Below the pieces are notes generated by a model, which was not told the DNA's origin, did not search any database, and worked only from the letters and a program-made list of their open reading frames with translations. DNA of 64,000 nucleotides from Hygrocybe punicea (Eukaryota; Basidiomycota; Agaricomycetes; Agaricales; Hygrophoraceae): positions 4,154,001 to 4,218,000 of the forward strand of contig OY744468.1 of the NCBI GenBank assembly GCA_963556145.1, given 5' to 3'. The first letter of the stretch is position 1. Each line of letters opens with the position of its first letter. This document shows positions 23,160 to 34,339 of this stretch, in pieces. The translations under genes were made by a program, and so were the position numbers.

Positions 23160-26100
23160 ATGACCACGGCGTCGTCGACAGCCATGCCAGGCGACAACCA
23201 GAGGGCCGCTTCTCTTCGTTCTGTAGCCAGTAACTCGAGCATAGCCAGTGGTGTCAGTCTCACGCGCCGCTCAAGGACGAGAACTCGCGCAAAAACTCTG
23301 ACTGGCTCGGCTGATGGTCGTGCGGGTGCGGAGATTATCTGTAGTCCAAGCCCGCTTCCGTATCTTGACAAACATCTGATTGACGAGCCTGTCATCGACA
23401 CACATGCTTTTATCTGTGATTCAAGTGCCGGCATGAATGTAGCGGTGCCTCCGCCACGGCCACCACGGTCATCTCACAGACTCGAAATCAGCGATTTGGT
23501 CTCGGTACTGGGCCAAGCCTCGAACGCTGTACTCGACGGGGACAAGCCAACAGACCTGGGTCAGAACCAGGCAAGCCTGTCTTTTGGCGGCTCGACAAGT
23601 GTGCGTTGGGCGAAACCTTTCGTAGACAACGCTGATGCGTATTTGCAGTCACACGAAAACGGTCCCATGGTTATACAGGACGTCCTGACCACGAACTCTC
23701 CCCCTCCTTCGGCGGATACCCACGAATCTTCCATAGTTTCTGCAAGGGCCTCAGTTCCGCTCAATATTCGAGATTCTGTTCTTACACAACAGTCTATTTC
23801 CTCCTCATCTATTTATCCCCCATCTACATCCACCGCGTCTGGGACGGAATCAACATCGCCGCGCTCCATGGGGGATCAGGATGACAACTTTGGTGGATCA
23901 TCTTTTGAACCTGAAATTGATGAGGTCCAAGATTTTGACGGCGACGACGTGTCATATCGCCTTCGTTTGCTCATGAAGAACAATTATTTTCTTCCGCCAG
24001 CTCACTCCAAACCCTCCGCGTCGGATTTTGCATATTCTGCATCAAAAAGGCCAGCGGCACCTACGTTCCTAGATCTCTTTCGAGTGGGAAGATCTAAACC
24101 AAAGCCGTTAACGCCCAGTAGTCCGCCAGAGTCTGCTGCACCTATACTAAGAACCACATCCGATTCAACTACTGCATCGGGGTACGTACCGTCTCCGCAA
24201 TCTCGGTCATTACCCACGACTCCTCTATCTTCTCGGCCCATTCCCACTTCTCGAGATCGGACTGGTCGTGTCGTGGTAGTACGTGAGAAAATGAATGATT
24301 TGGTCAGCGCAGCGAAACAGGCAGAACAAGACATGAAGTCTCGAACTGGTCGGCGCGACCAAGGTTCACAGAGAGGACCAGTGGATATTTTTGACGATGT
24401 TATCGACCCAACGGATGCTGTCGACTTGCCCCCTCCATCAGCCGGTTATCCCTTCGCAGTCCAGGCTTCCGCGTTACATGGTTTAGGAGTTGAGGACTCA
24501 GTGGGTGCTGCAATCCTGGCTGAACATTTACCGCCACCGAACAGTCCCGGTTTATCGTTGCTTACTCCGGAGGAGTATGCTTGGAGGAAAGCCCTACTAC
24601 ATGAAGCCGTCGGGCATTCCCTTCAAAATTCTCCTGCGATATCAACTACATCCCCATCGCCCGTCGCCACGACTTCATTGGATTCGTCGCGCTCAACTGA
24701 TCCCGGCGTACCATCACGTGCAGTCAGCACCAAACGAATGCTCGGGCAGCGAATTATTGCACAACCATTGATTGAGCAGGATGAGGAGTCACCAACTCCT
24801 TCGCCTAGACTTCGGCCCGCCAAAGGCCGTCGTGAACGTGGTTTGGGTAGTCCTGATGCCCATGATTTGCCTCGTCCCCCGAGCTACCTCCCTAGTCGAG
24901 CTGAGACACCTGCCGCACCTCCCACTCCTTTAGCCCCACCTCCGCGGAGACAGATAATCAACCCCTTATATTCTCTCTCTCAAACTGATCTCTCCCATGC
25001 TCCTGAGCCGAGAGCATCCATGTCCAGCTCGAAGGGTCTTCGCCGGACTGTGTCTTCACCCAGGCTTTCCGATGCTTACGAGTCTGATATTAGGGCAACG
25101 ATGCCAATGACACCACCACCGTTACCGGGCCTTAAAACCTCCCGTACATCGTCACGGAGCCGCCTCTCGTCATTCGATACCAATCGGGCGTTAGCGAGCA
25201 TGGCCACAACTACAGATTCTCATTACTCTGAGGAAGAACGTGCGTTGCCACGGGACTCCACCACGTTGTCAATACCCACCACCAATCGACCTTCCTTGTC
25301 TGAGTACTCGCAACCTTCACCTACTGCATCGGCTTTCCAAGACGCATTAGATTATAGTTATTATTCCTCATCTCCTAATCCACTGAGAAGTGGTGAAAAT
25401 ACAAGAGTGTCTTCACGAATGTCGAATGCTAGCCCTGCTCCTCGGTACTCTACGATGTCACCCCCACCTCGAGTCTCGTCATCTCTGGCAAATGTGGTGC
25501 TCTCCCCTCCTCCCCGGTCGACTTCTCTTCCACAGAAGTTACTGATTACCAGACTGTCGACATCTACTGGACGGTCCCTGGCTTCATCCGATGCTGGCCA
25601 CTTACCAATACAGCCGATCAGTGCCCCAGAATACCCTACTACATTCCCTATTCCAGGACGACGCGGATTAACCATACCATTAGCACTACAAATACCAAAT
25701 TACAACATGCCTGTGACCGTTCGCTCAGCCCCTCCCCCTGCATCCCCCATTACATTCTTTGATCATATTCAGACGCATCCAAATGCCATGGATGACCTTG
25801 ATTCATCCTCTGACGAAGACGACAATGGTGGAGAACACACGCCCGTTTCCGAACATCCGCGCCCACGGTCCATATCCAACCTTACGCCATCGTCTCCAAA
25901 ACCACTCATCATGCGACTAGGAAACCATTCGACACCTCACGTCGCCCGTTCTTATGAGCGTGGTCCCTCTTTACCGATTGGTCCTACGTCCCCTAACAGA
26001 GTATTTGATTCCAAGAGACCTGTTGGTAATGTACCTTCGCGGGCACCGTTCTTCAATGACAAGAAGTACAGCAAGAGCGATCAGGGACATGGCCCTCCGG

Positions 26101-26327
26101 TTTCGGCGTTCGATCTGTACCGGTTCACGCAGCAACATTCTGCCACAACCGAACAAAAATCTCTTAGACCACCAATGTCGAGTTTGCAGGGCGTACGGGC
26201 GTGGCAGACTGACCAGAGGGTTCAGGACTCCTTGCGGAGGCTTGACGGGATGCTCATTCAGCATATGGAAGCGGAACGGAACACGATTAAGAGGATCGCT
26301 ACCAGCGCTCGCCACACCAAAATTTGA
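23160..26327 (+). CDS. Ser/Pro-rich protein of unknown function, single exon
   Basis: This is an uninterrupted open frame of 1055 residues from the first ATG (MTTASSTAMPGDNQRAAS), unusual in length for such an intron-rich neighbourhood. The sequence is dominated by Ser, Pro, Thr and Arg, with many SP/TP dipeptides, and is presumably disordered. PxxP-type stretches occur (VPPPRPPRSS; PPTPLAPPPRR). An acidic patch (DDLDSSSDEDDNGGEH) lies near residue 880. The most ordered part is the C-terminus, with a predicted helix AWQTDQRVQDSLRRLDGML and a basic tail. No domain is recognised. The composition would fit a phosphorylated cytoskeletal or signalling scaffold, but this is inference only. Confidence 0.75.
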   Translation: MTTASSTAMPGDNQRAASLRSVASNSSIASGVSLTRRSRTRTRAKTLTGSADGRAGAEIICSPSPLPYLDKHLIDEPVIDTHAFICDSSAGMNVAVPPPRPPRSSHRLEISDLVSVLGQASNAVLDGDKPTDLGQNQASLSFGGSTSVRWAKPFVDNADAYLQSHENGPMVIQDVLTTNSPPPSADTHESSIVSARASVPLNIRDSVLTQQSISSSSIYPPSTSTASGTESTSPRSMGDQDDNFGGSSFEPEIDEVQDFDGDDVSYRLRLLMKNNYFLPPAHSKPSASDFAYSASKRPAAPTFLDLFRVGRSKPKPLTPSSPPESAAPILRTTSDSTTASGYVPSPQSRSLPTTPLSSRPIPTSRDRTGRVVVVREKMNDLVSAAKQAEQDMKSRTGRRDQGSQRGPVDIFDDVIDPTDAVDLPPPSAGYPFAVQASALHGLGVEDSVGAAILAEHLPPPNSPGLSLLTPEEYAWRKALLHEAVGHSLQNSPAISTTSPSPVATTSLDSSRSTDPGVPSRAVSTKRMLGQRIIAQPLIEQDEESPTPSPRLRPAKGRRERGLGSPDAHDLPRPPSYLPSRAETPAAPPTPLAPPPRRQIINPLYSLSQTDLSHAPEPRASMSSSKGLRRTVSSPRLSDAYESDIRATMPMTPPPLPGLKTSRTSSRSRLSSFDTNRALASMATTTDSHYSEEERALPRDSTTLSIPTTNRPSLSEYSQPSPTASAFQDALDYSYYSSSPNPLRSGENTRVSSRMSNASPAPRYSTMSPPPRVSSSLANVVLSPPPRSTSLPQKLLITRLSTSTGRSLASSDAGHLPIQPISAPEYPTTFPIPGRRGLTIPLALQIPNYNMPVTVRSAPPPASPITFFDHIQTHPNAMDDLDSSSDEDDNGGEHTPVSEHPRPRSISNLTPSSPKPLIMRLGNHSTPHVARSYERGPSLPIGPTSPNRVFDSKRPVGNVPSRAPFFNDKKYSKSDQGHGPPVSAFDLYRFTQQHSATTEQKSLRPPMSSLQGVRAWQTDQRVQDSLRRLDGMLIQHMEAERNTIKRIATSARHTKI

Positions 26328-26512
26328 TATATTTTGCTAGACGCTAATAGTAATATACCCGCTGTCAATGTTTCTTGTATAGAACCGGTCTAGACTACAG
26401 CACGTGACTTGGACACAAAAATGTCATTGAGCCACAGTCTGACCATTCTGCGCTCTGGTCACTCAAACCACTCAAACACCCCATAATCGCCGTTCGAGGA
26501 ACTCTGGCTGCT

Positions 26513-28275
26513 ATGGAGGGGCATCACGAACTTCAGAGGTATTCATACGACTGGAATCAAGTGAGCGATATCAATTTTACTGCCGAGCCACCCAAAACCG
26601 TGACTCACCCACTACTATTGCAGTCTCACGATCAAGTAAGGTCGGACACAGGTGGAATAGTGCGGATGCTGACATTCGCCTTATAGGCGACCGTCTTTTT
26701 AAAAGTCCCATACGAAACTCTCGAGGAAGACGTTGTTGTAAGTATTTGGTCTCTTACCGTGATGGATTTCTCATTAACATGGTTCTGGCAGGTCGTCATA
26801 GATTGCAGTTATATTTTAGCTGGTGTACGTAACCAGCCACCCCTCATTAAAGTAAGCAAATCCACCGTTATTTCATCGCTGAACTGAGAAGCAAATAGGG
26901 ACGGTTATACGAAAATATCGAGTCATCCTCGAGTTGGCAACTCGAGCCGCGGAATACGAGACGATCTGCACGAGAACGAACGACATCTACTACTTCAACT
27001 GCGTCCTCGTATGCCTTTGTATCTGACCCCGAAATATCGAGCAGCTTTGCAGCTTCGCTCGAGAGCGGTCAGGCATCCGACGCAGAGGAGCCTCCTTCTC
27101 TTTCATCAGCTCTTTCATCCGCATTTTCGTCTTCTGCTCCTGCGGACGAGCGTGGTTCCTCACTTCATCGGCGGCATCTGCATACTCATTCCAATGTCGC
27201 AACTTCCCGTTCAGGCTCTCCAGGAGTTGCACTACGCAGCATGACGTCCTCGTTTTCCTCCCTTGAATCCCTGCATTCTCTCCACTCTGGGAGGTTATTG
27301 ACACTTCATTTGGAAAAGGAGCATTCCGTTATTTGGCCTTCCTTGATCGTTGGCCCTGTGCCAGCGTCAATGTCTCCCATTGCGCCCGATCCGATGATTT
27401 ATAACGCAAGCCATGAGCTTGAGCATCAATATAATATGGATGCTACTAGTTTGGTTATGATTGCGCTCGAATTAACTGACATTCGAAACGAGAAGGAGGA
27501 GGCATTCGAATATTTTGTGTAAGCCCTGTTGCTTCCGAAGGTCTGGCGATAATTGTTTAATCCTATTCTTTGCAGGCGAGCATGGCGACACGCTCACTTA
27601 CCCTCTGCGACCATGAGGCTCACAAGAGACTATTTTCCTATACAAACACCATTCGAGTTAATCCAATCTGACGAAAACGCTCCACGTGGTTCTTCTGCCT
27701 ACTACCTGCAATGTATCGGTGGGCCAGAGGGCCTAGCGCAGCTCTATCTGGAAGGTGGATTATTACATCTGGAAGGCGCAGCATTTACATTACTGTCATC
27801 TTCCCATTCGACCCTTTCATCCATCAGGATGCCACAGCGGCCTCATTCTAGCGAGAGCGATGCAGAGGCGTGGAAGCGTGACCGTGAAGCCGCTAGTCGA
27901 TATTTCAAACGTGCAGGATCCCTACAGCCCAGCCTGGAAGTACCCTTGCTCCCTCCGGAAAGTGAGGGACTCTTACAGGGTGTCGGAGATGCCGATGAAT
28001 TGGAGATGCCTTCCATAGAGCTCCACCCTTCTGCTCCTGAAAGCGTCTACTCGGGAGAAGACTTTCACACAGATGCTGAGCCCCCCCTTGTGCGTAGGCG
28101 GCGTAAGAAGGAGGAGCTGATCCTGTTCCATGATCGCGAGGCAAAAGATGCCAACATTGACAATGCCTGGTATCTTTATATTCCAGGATTGGTTGGTGCA
28201 GGGACTGCGCTACTTGTCGTCGGGGTCGTTGGTGCACTGAGCTTCTCGACATGGCGTAGAAATCAAGGATCGTAA
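26513..28275 (+). CDS. CS (p23-like) domain protein with C-terminal membrane anchor
   Basis: Six exons (26513-26560, 26624-26635, 26687-26737, 26792-26851, 26899-27518, 27576-28275) total 1491 nt, or 496 residues. The second exon is a 12-nt microexon encoding SHDQ. Residues 1-65 (YSYDWNQSHDQATVFLKVPY, then VVVIDCSYILAGVRNQPPL and GRLYENI) resemble the beta-sandwich of CS/p23 domains, which bind Hsp90-type chaperones. A Ser-rich linker follows. A second ordered region (HSVIWPSLIVGP; DATSLVMIALELTDIR) looks like the other half of a tetratricopeptide- or Hsp90-adaptor-type protein. The C-terminus carries one hydrophobic helix (YIPGLVGAGTALLVVGVVGA) and a short basic tail, implying tail-anchoring. 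The family assignment is moderately sure and the role is unknown. Confidence 0.75.
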
Positions 28276-28476
28276 ATTATATTCTGCGTTGAGTCGCGCT
28301 CTCCTATTGCTTTACTTGTTTTACTGCACATATTTCATAGATATCTCTGTATCGTTATCTCCAATGCAAAGGATGTGTTTTATAGATCATATCTAGTTAC
28401 AAGCCGTGAAGCTGAAGTGGCGATTTGGTATGGATATAACTCTTTCTGGGAGCAGGCTCGTTTGAGAGCCGAAAAT

Positions 28477-29573
28477 ATGTCTTTAGGCCAGTACAAACTT
28501 TATCATTTATCGTTGTCCACCTTATGGACCTTCCTCGGTCTGTGTCTTTTCATTTCCTTGCGTCCTCCTCCAAATCAGTCCAGAAGGTCAAAAGGGCCCT
28601 CATCGTTTTGAATCAGCCTTTTTCGGCTCCTTTATTCCGAAGACTCTGGGAAGTTTGTCACTGGCACTGCTGTGCCGATGGAGGGGCGAACCGACTGTAC
28701 ACCGTGTTCGATTCACCTGGATCAACTACAAACACAGAGCGCAGTCAGTGAGTAGGGTGTTGGTCGCGCATTAGTTCCTTGTTCCTCGATTGTATATACA
28801 GATATTTGCCAAATTTGATCAAAGGAGATCTCGACTCCATACGTCCTGACGTACAGCAGTACTACGCTTCACACGTACGTCTCTCCCGCCCAACAGCCCG
28901 CATATATTAAGAAATAATATTCGCAGGACGTCCCTGTCGTCCAAGACGATGACCAAGACTCGACTGATCTGATGAAATGCATAGATAGTCTCTCAGAGAA
29001 GGAGGCTATGGAGGGACAAGGCGTAGGCGATATTCGCAGCCAATGCTGCAAACGATTAATTTCGTCACACTAGCAATACGAAATAATCCTGCTCGGCGGT
29101 CTGTCGGGTCGTCTGGACCAGACCATTCACACCTTATCGCTCCTCCACCGGCTACGCAAGACCAGACAGCGGATCTTTGCCGTTACGGACGATAATATCG
29201 GATGCGTACTTGACGAGGTATACATAGAACCTTACTCTTCTGTCGTTTCTGAGGGAACTTTTATCAGGGTGAACATTTCATACACATAGAGCATTCTGTT
29301 CTCGGCAAAACTTGTGGGCTCCTTCCCGTTGGTATTGATGCTGCTGTCCTCTCGACCACTGGGTTGAAATGGAACCTGAGTCAGTGTTACTCTTATACTT
29401 GGTGATTCGCTAGGCTAAATACACCTCTTGTCATAGCCGATCAAGTCTCATCTTTCGACGGCTTGGTGTCTACTTCTAATCATCTGGTCCCTGAGGAAGA
29501 GACCGTCTGGGTCAAGACCTCAAAACCCATTTGGTGGACCGTAGAGTTGAAGAAGTTGACTTCCGCTTCATAA
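28477..29573 (+). CDS. Thiamine pyrophosphokinase
   Basis: Seven exons (28477-28537, 28579-28747, 28802-28874, 28927-29022, 29074-29217, 29268-29379, 29437-29573) sum to 792 nt, or 263 residues. The enzyme transfers pyrophosphate from ATP to thiamine, making thiamine diphosphate. Motifs are RALIVLNQPF, CCADGGANRLY (nucleotide site), LIKGDLDSIRPDV, DQDSTDLMKCI (the Asp-rich metal/thiamine site), LLGGLSGRLDQTIHTLS, KTCGLLPVG and the C-terminal half LKWNLTDQVSSFDGLVSTSNHL. These cover the N-terminal catalytic and C-terminal thiamine-binding domains. The first intron is short (41 nt), so the exact N-terminus is less certain. The frame is otherwise complete. Confidence 0.93.
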
Positions 29574-29640
29574 ATAGATCTAGACCAGGATTTAGTTTAC
29601 CGCCACTATACAACCATTAGAGCCGCTACTGAACTCTATC

Positions 29641-29961
29641 ATGGCTGATATTGATACGGGTACACCTATGCCTGTAATCACAGTATTATACTTTGCAGCT
29701 GCGTCTACTGCGACCAGGCGGACGTCAGAAACTGTCCCTCTGCCGAAATCTAGCTCTGATTCCACCACAATGGGAGATCCATCTTTCCGCCTCTCATCCT
29801 TGGCTGCTCTGCTCGTGTCCCGTCATCCGAACACAAACTTGGACAAGGTGCTGGAGTGCAGTCGATGGAGCGTTGACGCAGAGATGGTGGACAATGTAGA
29901 GGAGGTGGTGTTGAAAGGAGGGGAAGAGGTCGCAATCATTTGTCCGGTATCTGGAGGGTAA
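29641..29961 (+). CDS. MOCS2A: Molybdopterin synthase small (sulfur-carrier) subunit, MoaD/MOCS2A-like
   Basis: A single-exon frame of 106 residues ends in the invariant Gly-Gly (CPVSGG) at which MoaD-type ubiquitin-fold proteins are adenylated and thiocarboxylated to donate sulfur for molybdopterin. The N-terminus (MPVITVLYFAAASTATRRTS) matches the first beta strand and helix of the fold. NVEEVVLKGGEEVAIICPVS matches the last strands, with the family pattern of a Glu-Val-Ala before the final strand. The gene lies 67 bp after the thiamine pyrophosphokinase gene on the same strand. Fungi use the cofactor in nitrate reductase and sulfite oxidase. Confidence 0.88.
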   Translation: MADIDTGTPMPVITVLYFAAASTATRRTSETVPLPKSSSDSTTMGDPSFRLSSLAALLVSRHPNTNLDKVLECSRWSVDAEMVDNVEEVVLKGGEEVAIICPVSGG

Positions 29962-30336
29962 CGGGGAGGTGTGCGGAATAACTCTGCCCTCATGACACTT
30001 TCCGATGTAAATCACTCCGTGCTGCACTTCGCCTTTGATCTTAATTTTTGCGATGATATTGAGTGGAAGTTATAGTTAGTTTAAGCTCTTTCATAACACC
30101 CTCCCCTTAGTGCGGATCCTATCGGTGTCCTCCAACAATTCGCCAGAAGCTGGACAGTTCGGTCGTTGTGTTCGACCACTGGAAACGTCCTCACTCCATT
30201 GTGGTGATCTAGAGGGTTAAGATAAGGATCCTGCCTCGCACAATACCGGACGATGAAAGACGTACTGTAATACAGATGATGAGAGACGTACTGTAATATG
30301 GATGATGAGAGACGTACTGTAATACGGATACTCGCT
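29962..30336. other. Convergent intergenic region with tandem repeat
   Basis: This is the shared 3' region of the MOCS2A-like gene and the CCDC174-like gene. Apart from the 26-bp tandem repeat at 30252-30329, nothing is recognised. Confidence 0.5.
30252..30329. repeat. 26-bp tandem repeat, three copies
   Basis: Three consecutive copies of a 26-base unit start at 30252, 30278 and 30304, with the core gagacgtactgtaata in copies 2 and 3 and one or two mismatches in copy 1. The array ends 7 bp from the stop codon of the minus-strand gene, so it lies in that gene's 3' UTR. Confidence 0.85.
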
Positions 30337-31776
30337 TCATGTGTTCGTCCCGATCGAAATCTCCTGTTCCAGTTGTGCCAAGAACGCGTCGGCATCGTTT
30401 TCGACAGCAGTGGTTGTAGCCTTTCCTTTGATCCTCTTCTTTCCAGAACGTGATTCCAAAGTAGCCCGTGGATCAACGGCAACGGCAACTGCTTGATGAC
30501 CCTGAGGCTCCAGGTTGCCTGCTTCAGCAGAAGAGACTGGAGCGTCTACTCCTTGCACCTTCCTTCTTTTGGCTTCTACTAGCCGACGCCTCTCCTCAAG
30601 CTGCCTCTTCCTCTTTTCCATCGCGCGACTTTTTACTCCAGCTGCGTCACCCTCCTCTTCCTGCATACCATCAATCTCACCTGGCGTTAAATCTACCGCA
30701 CCAGTTTCCTGCCTTGTCTTCAGCGTCTCTTGCCGTGCGGACGTCAACTCGTCCATTTGCTGCTTTCGAGTTTCTTCGTCGCCAGAGAACTGGTAGAATC
30801 CGGCTGCCTTGGCACGGACTTCTTGGTTGGCATCGTAATGTACTCCGAGGGGATTGTTCGCTTCCGAGTGTGCTTCTGCAATCTCTGCGACGCGCTCGAC
30901 TGATGGTTCATATACTGGGAAGTGATTGACTGGGTTATCTTGGAAAGGCGGTTGATGAGTGCGAAAAAATAGGGTCATAGCCACTTACATATTACGACAT
31001 CTCTAAGAATGTACACGTCAGCGGTATGCACAGAGCAAAGAGGTATGATACGTACTCGTCTTCCTCAGGGCGGCCGTCACCGGTTGCTGGTGCAAGATGT
31101 CGGGGTACTTCGGAACGACGAGCCGTTCGAATACGACCAAACTCATCTTCGTACTCCACGATGGGGTCATCCTGTTCAACATAGTCCGGATATGGTTTCC
31201 ACAATGCAAATATACTTGAATTCACGTACGTGTGCCTCTACGGGTGCACGGGGAACCTCCAATGACTCGTCGACATCGTCGCTGTCGGACTCGTATATAT
31301 CGCCGGCCTTTTGGTCAAACTGAGAGATAACGTTGATTGGCTGGTCTCGACGAGGGAAGGGCGGGTACTCACATCAACCAGAAGCGCATCATACTGTTTG
31401 TCGTTCAAGCCCCCCGTTTGGCCTTTACGCAGTTTGTCGTAGATCTTTGCTTTTCGTTCCAGGGCAGCCCGTGCAGCATCTATTGTTGGTTTGCTGATCA
31501 CTTCAAGCTCAACGTCACGGGCTGCCCGAGTTTTTACGCCTTTATTTTGACGACCCCAGACTGTCGGTTTCTAACAACGTTGACTTGGAACTGTATAAAA
31601 TAGGGTGAAAAAAGATATTATGTACTCACCTTGTCGGGCCTCTTTATCCCTCCGACAATAGTTGCGCTCTTCCCGGCTGCTTTGTTTTTCGCAAATTCAT
31701 GTTCTTGCTTGGAGAGTTCTGCTTTGAGGTCGAAGAAAGAGCTTGCGTTGACGCCAGCTGCTTTGGCTTTGTTCAT
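30337..31776 (-). CDS. CCDC174-like nuclear coiled-coil protein
   Basis: About six minus-strand exons join from MNKAKAAGVNASSFFDLKAE (start 31776) to a lysine-rich C-terminus. Family segments are KQEHEFAKNKAAG, RPDKKPTVWGRQNKGV, RKAKIYDKLRKGQTGGL, DPIVEYEDEFGRIRTARR and EVRAKAAGFYQFSGDEETR. These correspond to CCDC174, a conserved eukaryotic protein linked in animals to the exon-junction complex and splicing. The middle is acidic (ESDSDDVDESLE). The C-terminal third is charged helix (KRKRQLEERRRLVEAKRRK) with nuclear-localisation-like basic clusters. The exon around 31000-31020 is tiny and its borders are approximate. Confidence 0.85.
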
Positions 31777-32334
31777 TGGCTGCCCGGAGTGCCCAAGTTG
31801 CCGAGTTCACCGAGTTCACTGTCTTTATGTGATTTTCCCTGGACCAAGGACTGTGCTTTCAGATAAGTTGACGGAGCTACAAAAATCCAAAACAAAGTAA
31901 GTCAGACAGAAATCCCAAGTAAGTTATCTTGACCAGTCATGTAAAATTGATATTTTCTGGTGTCTGTTGGTTTTGGCAGGTGTGTATACCATCAAACTAA
32001 ATAATTCAAACACAGTAATATGTGACGTTGTAACGTTGTAACCGACTCGGTCCAATCACCTAATTTATACACAGATTTGAAGCCGTCGTGTTTTTCGGCA
32101 AGGGAACACATTTACGGTCATTTTTTCACGCTCCGCCAACTTATCTGAACAGGAAAGTTATCCAGAGTTGAAGCTAGCTTGTACTCATGTCAGCCATATA
32201 GAATATAGTTATCTTCCAGTGAATTCACACTTATAGCTGTGTTTTTTGACTGAACTTTTAACGGCTCGGCAGTGAACCGATGCCATGTGCGTGGGAAGAC
32301 ACCGCCGAGACGCGAAGATCTCAATCAGCCGGTC
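31777..32334. other. Intergenic region, nothing recognised
   Basis: About 560 bp lies between two minus-strand genes: the upstream region of the CCDC174-like gene and the 3' region of SDS22. A short tccgagttcac-like direct repeat sits at about 31799-31821. No open frame of interest was found. Confidence 0.4.
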
Positions 32335-33919
32335 CTAAGTCACTTTCACAAACCTTGAGGTAGTAACTATTAGGTAGCATCACAAACAAGAAAGGAACGA
32401 AAAAGCTACGTACGTGGCGTCGATTTGTTTCAGTTGAGGCAGATACAATATGATCTTCCTCCTGTAGCTCTCGTCATTTGTTTGACATGGGTTGCCTTCC
32501 AGATAAAGGGTTTCCAAGGTTGATGTCGAGCCCAGCTGTAGGACCAGCGCTTGCAGATCTGCAATCTGGTTGCCGTTCATCTGGTGATTGAATTGGTTGG
32601 AGGTTGGGTGATACCACCAGCGATGTGCGTACCCATAACTCCTCCAATGATGTCAGATGTTTGACATTCTCAATTGCCTGTACGAAGTTGTTGCCCAAGT
32701 CCAACGTCTTCAACTTTACCTAAGGCCATCGTAAACCGTTGTGTTTTCTCTTGTTATCAATGGTGGTGCTCACATTCGCTTCCAGACCCTCCACTTTCTT
32801 TATGCCATTGTGACTCAAGTACAGCTCTTGCAAATTCTCGAGTCCTTCGAGCCCTTCTAATGATGTGATGCGATTAGATTGTAGCGCAAGGATCTTTAAC
32901 CGCTTCAATGTGCCAAGATTCTAGCAGTAGCAGTGTCGTCGTCTAGGTGTTAGCGACGGGATACACAGAATTTCGGTTTAAACGAGACAACGGTTACCTC
33001 AAGCTTAGCGATCTTATTTTTACCAAGCCATAACTCTTCCAGGTTAACAAGTTCGTTTAAGTTCTCTATTTTCTAACAGACGGAATCCGTTAGCGTGAGG
33101 CATTCGTCTATTTTTTGACAATGGGACGGAAAGAAAAAAGACATACCCGAATCTTATTGCCCCCAAGCTCGAGGCTCCTCAACGTCATGACAGAACCGAA
33201 GCCAGATATTTTGGATATTCGGTTTTGGACGAAATATATCGTTTTCAGGGATTTGAGATACTCAAGCGTATCGGGGATCGTGCGAAGAAGGTTGAAAGAT
33301 AGGTCGAGCACACTCGAATACGTAATCGCATCAGTACGCACACAAACAGGAGAGCAAGGGGGTGGGGGGGGTGGGTAAAACTACTGACGAGAGATTTGAA
33401 AGTGTCTTGAGCGCTTCTCCGGGCGTCTTGATCTTATTGTCATAAAGATCCAGCTCTTCCAAATTCGTGAGCAATGCAAAAACGTTGGGATCCAGATAGG
33501 TGATGTGGTTCTGCCGCAGACAGAGTTTCTTCAGATGATCGGCAAATCGGGCTAGCCGAAGATTGTCGAGAGAGGTAATGCGAGAGTGAATCAATTCCAA
33601 ATCCTATTTAATGGGTATTTATCGAATGAACAGAAAAGAGACAGCGTTAATTCTCACCTCCGTGTCATCTGGGAAGTCCCCAAGAAAATCCACCTCTTCA
33701 GAATCAATCGCCCCCTCCTGCAGATTCTCCTCGGAGTCGTCTTCCGCGTCCTCAGAAGTCGGTAGCACAACCCTGGTACTGAGTTCTCCACTGGACACAT
33801 ACCCTTATTGTCAACCAGACGCATGGGGCCTCAAATGGAGACGAACCGCACCGCCGATGTTGTTCTTGATCTTCGGTACGCCCAGACGTTGTTGTCTCCA
33901 CACCCGCATTGTGGTCCAT
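32335..33919 (-). CDS. SDS22: Protein phosphatase 1 regulatory subunit Sds22 (LRR)
   Basis: Multiple minus-strand exons encode tandem 22-residue leucine-rich repeats characteristic of Sds22: LTNLEELDLYDNKIK, LDLSFNLLRTIPDTLEYL, LRSLELGGNKIR, LKILALQSNRITSLEGLEG, LQELYLSHNGIKKVEGLE, LKTLDLGNNFVQAIENVKHL and LEELWMNGNQIADLQAL. The LRR cap YRRKIILYLPQLKQIDATFV and a final KVT end the protein at 32335. Sds22 binds PP1 catalytic subunit and controls its maturation and mitotic function. The N-terminus has an acidic segment (VVLPTSEDAEDDSEENLQEG) before the repeats. I chose the Met at 33919, which has a strong GCCATGG context. An in-frame Met at 34018 would add 33 residues. Confidence 0.93.
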
Positions 33920-34339
33920 GGCAAAGGTCGAATTAATATCGTGAATGACACTACTACGATTAGATGGAGTCACGTGCCTGTGGCTGTGGCTATTTCGGGA
34001 TTTGCCTTCACCGTCCATCATCGCTTCGGGTATTATTATTGCAGCGATCGTGATCGGCCACGAGCAAAGTCTAAATACTTGCCATTCGCACGAAATCGAG
34101 AAATCAACGCACGGCAGCCAAAATTCCACCACAAAGTTGTGATATCATTTTGAGATCCACGCCGAATGGATAAAATCCAACTACGAACAAATCGAATATC
34201 GAATTTGAAACCGAGAACGAAATTACACAGTCAAATCGAATAGAAACAGAGAAGAAAAAGGAGGAAAAAGAAAGAGAATTCAAGGGCCAACATGGTACAC
34301 GAACAACTCTACTAAGAAGGGAGCACCATAAAGAACATT
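33920..34339. other. Intergenic region between SDS22 and WC-2-like gene
   Basis: About 420 bp, AT-rich in its right half, presumably holds the SDS22 promoter and the WC-2-like 3' UTR. The left 100 bases are in frame with SDS22 and may encode its true N-terminus (start 34018). Nothing else is recognised. Confidence 0.4.
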
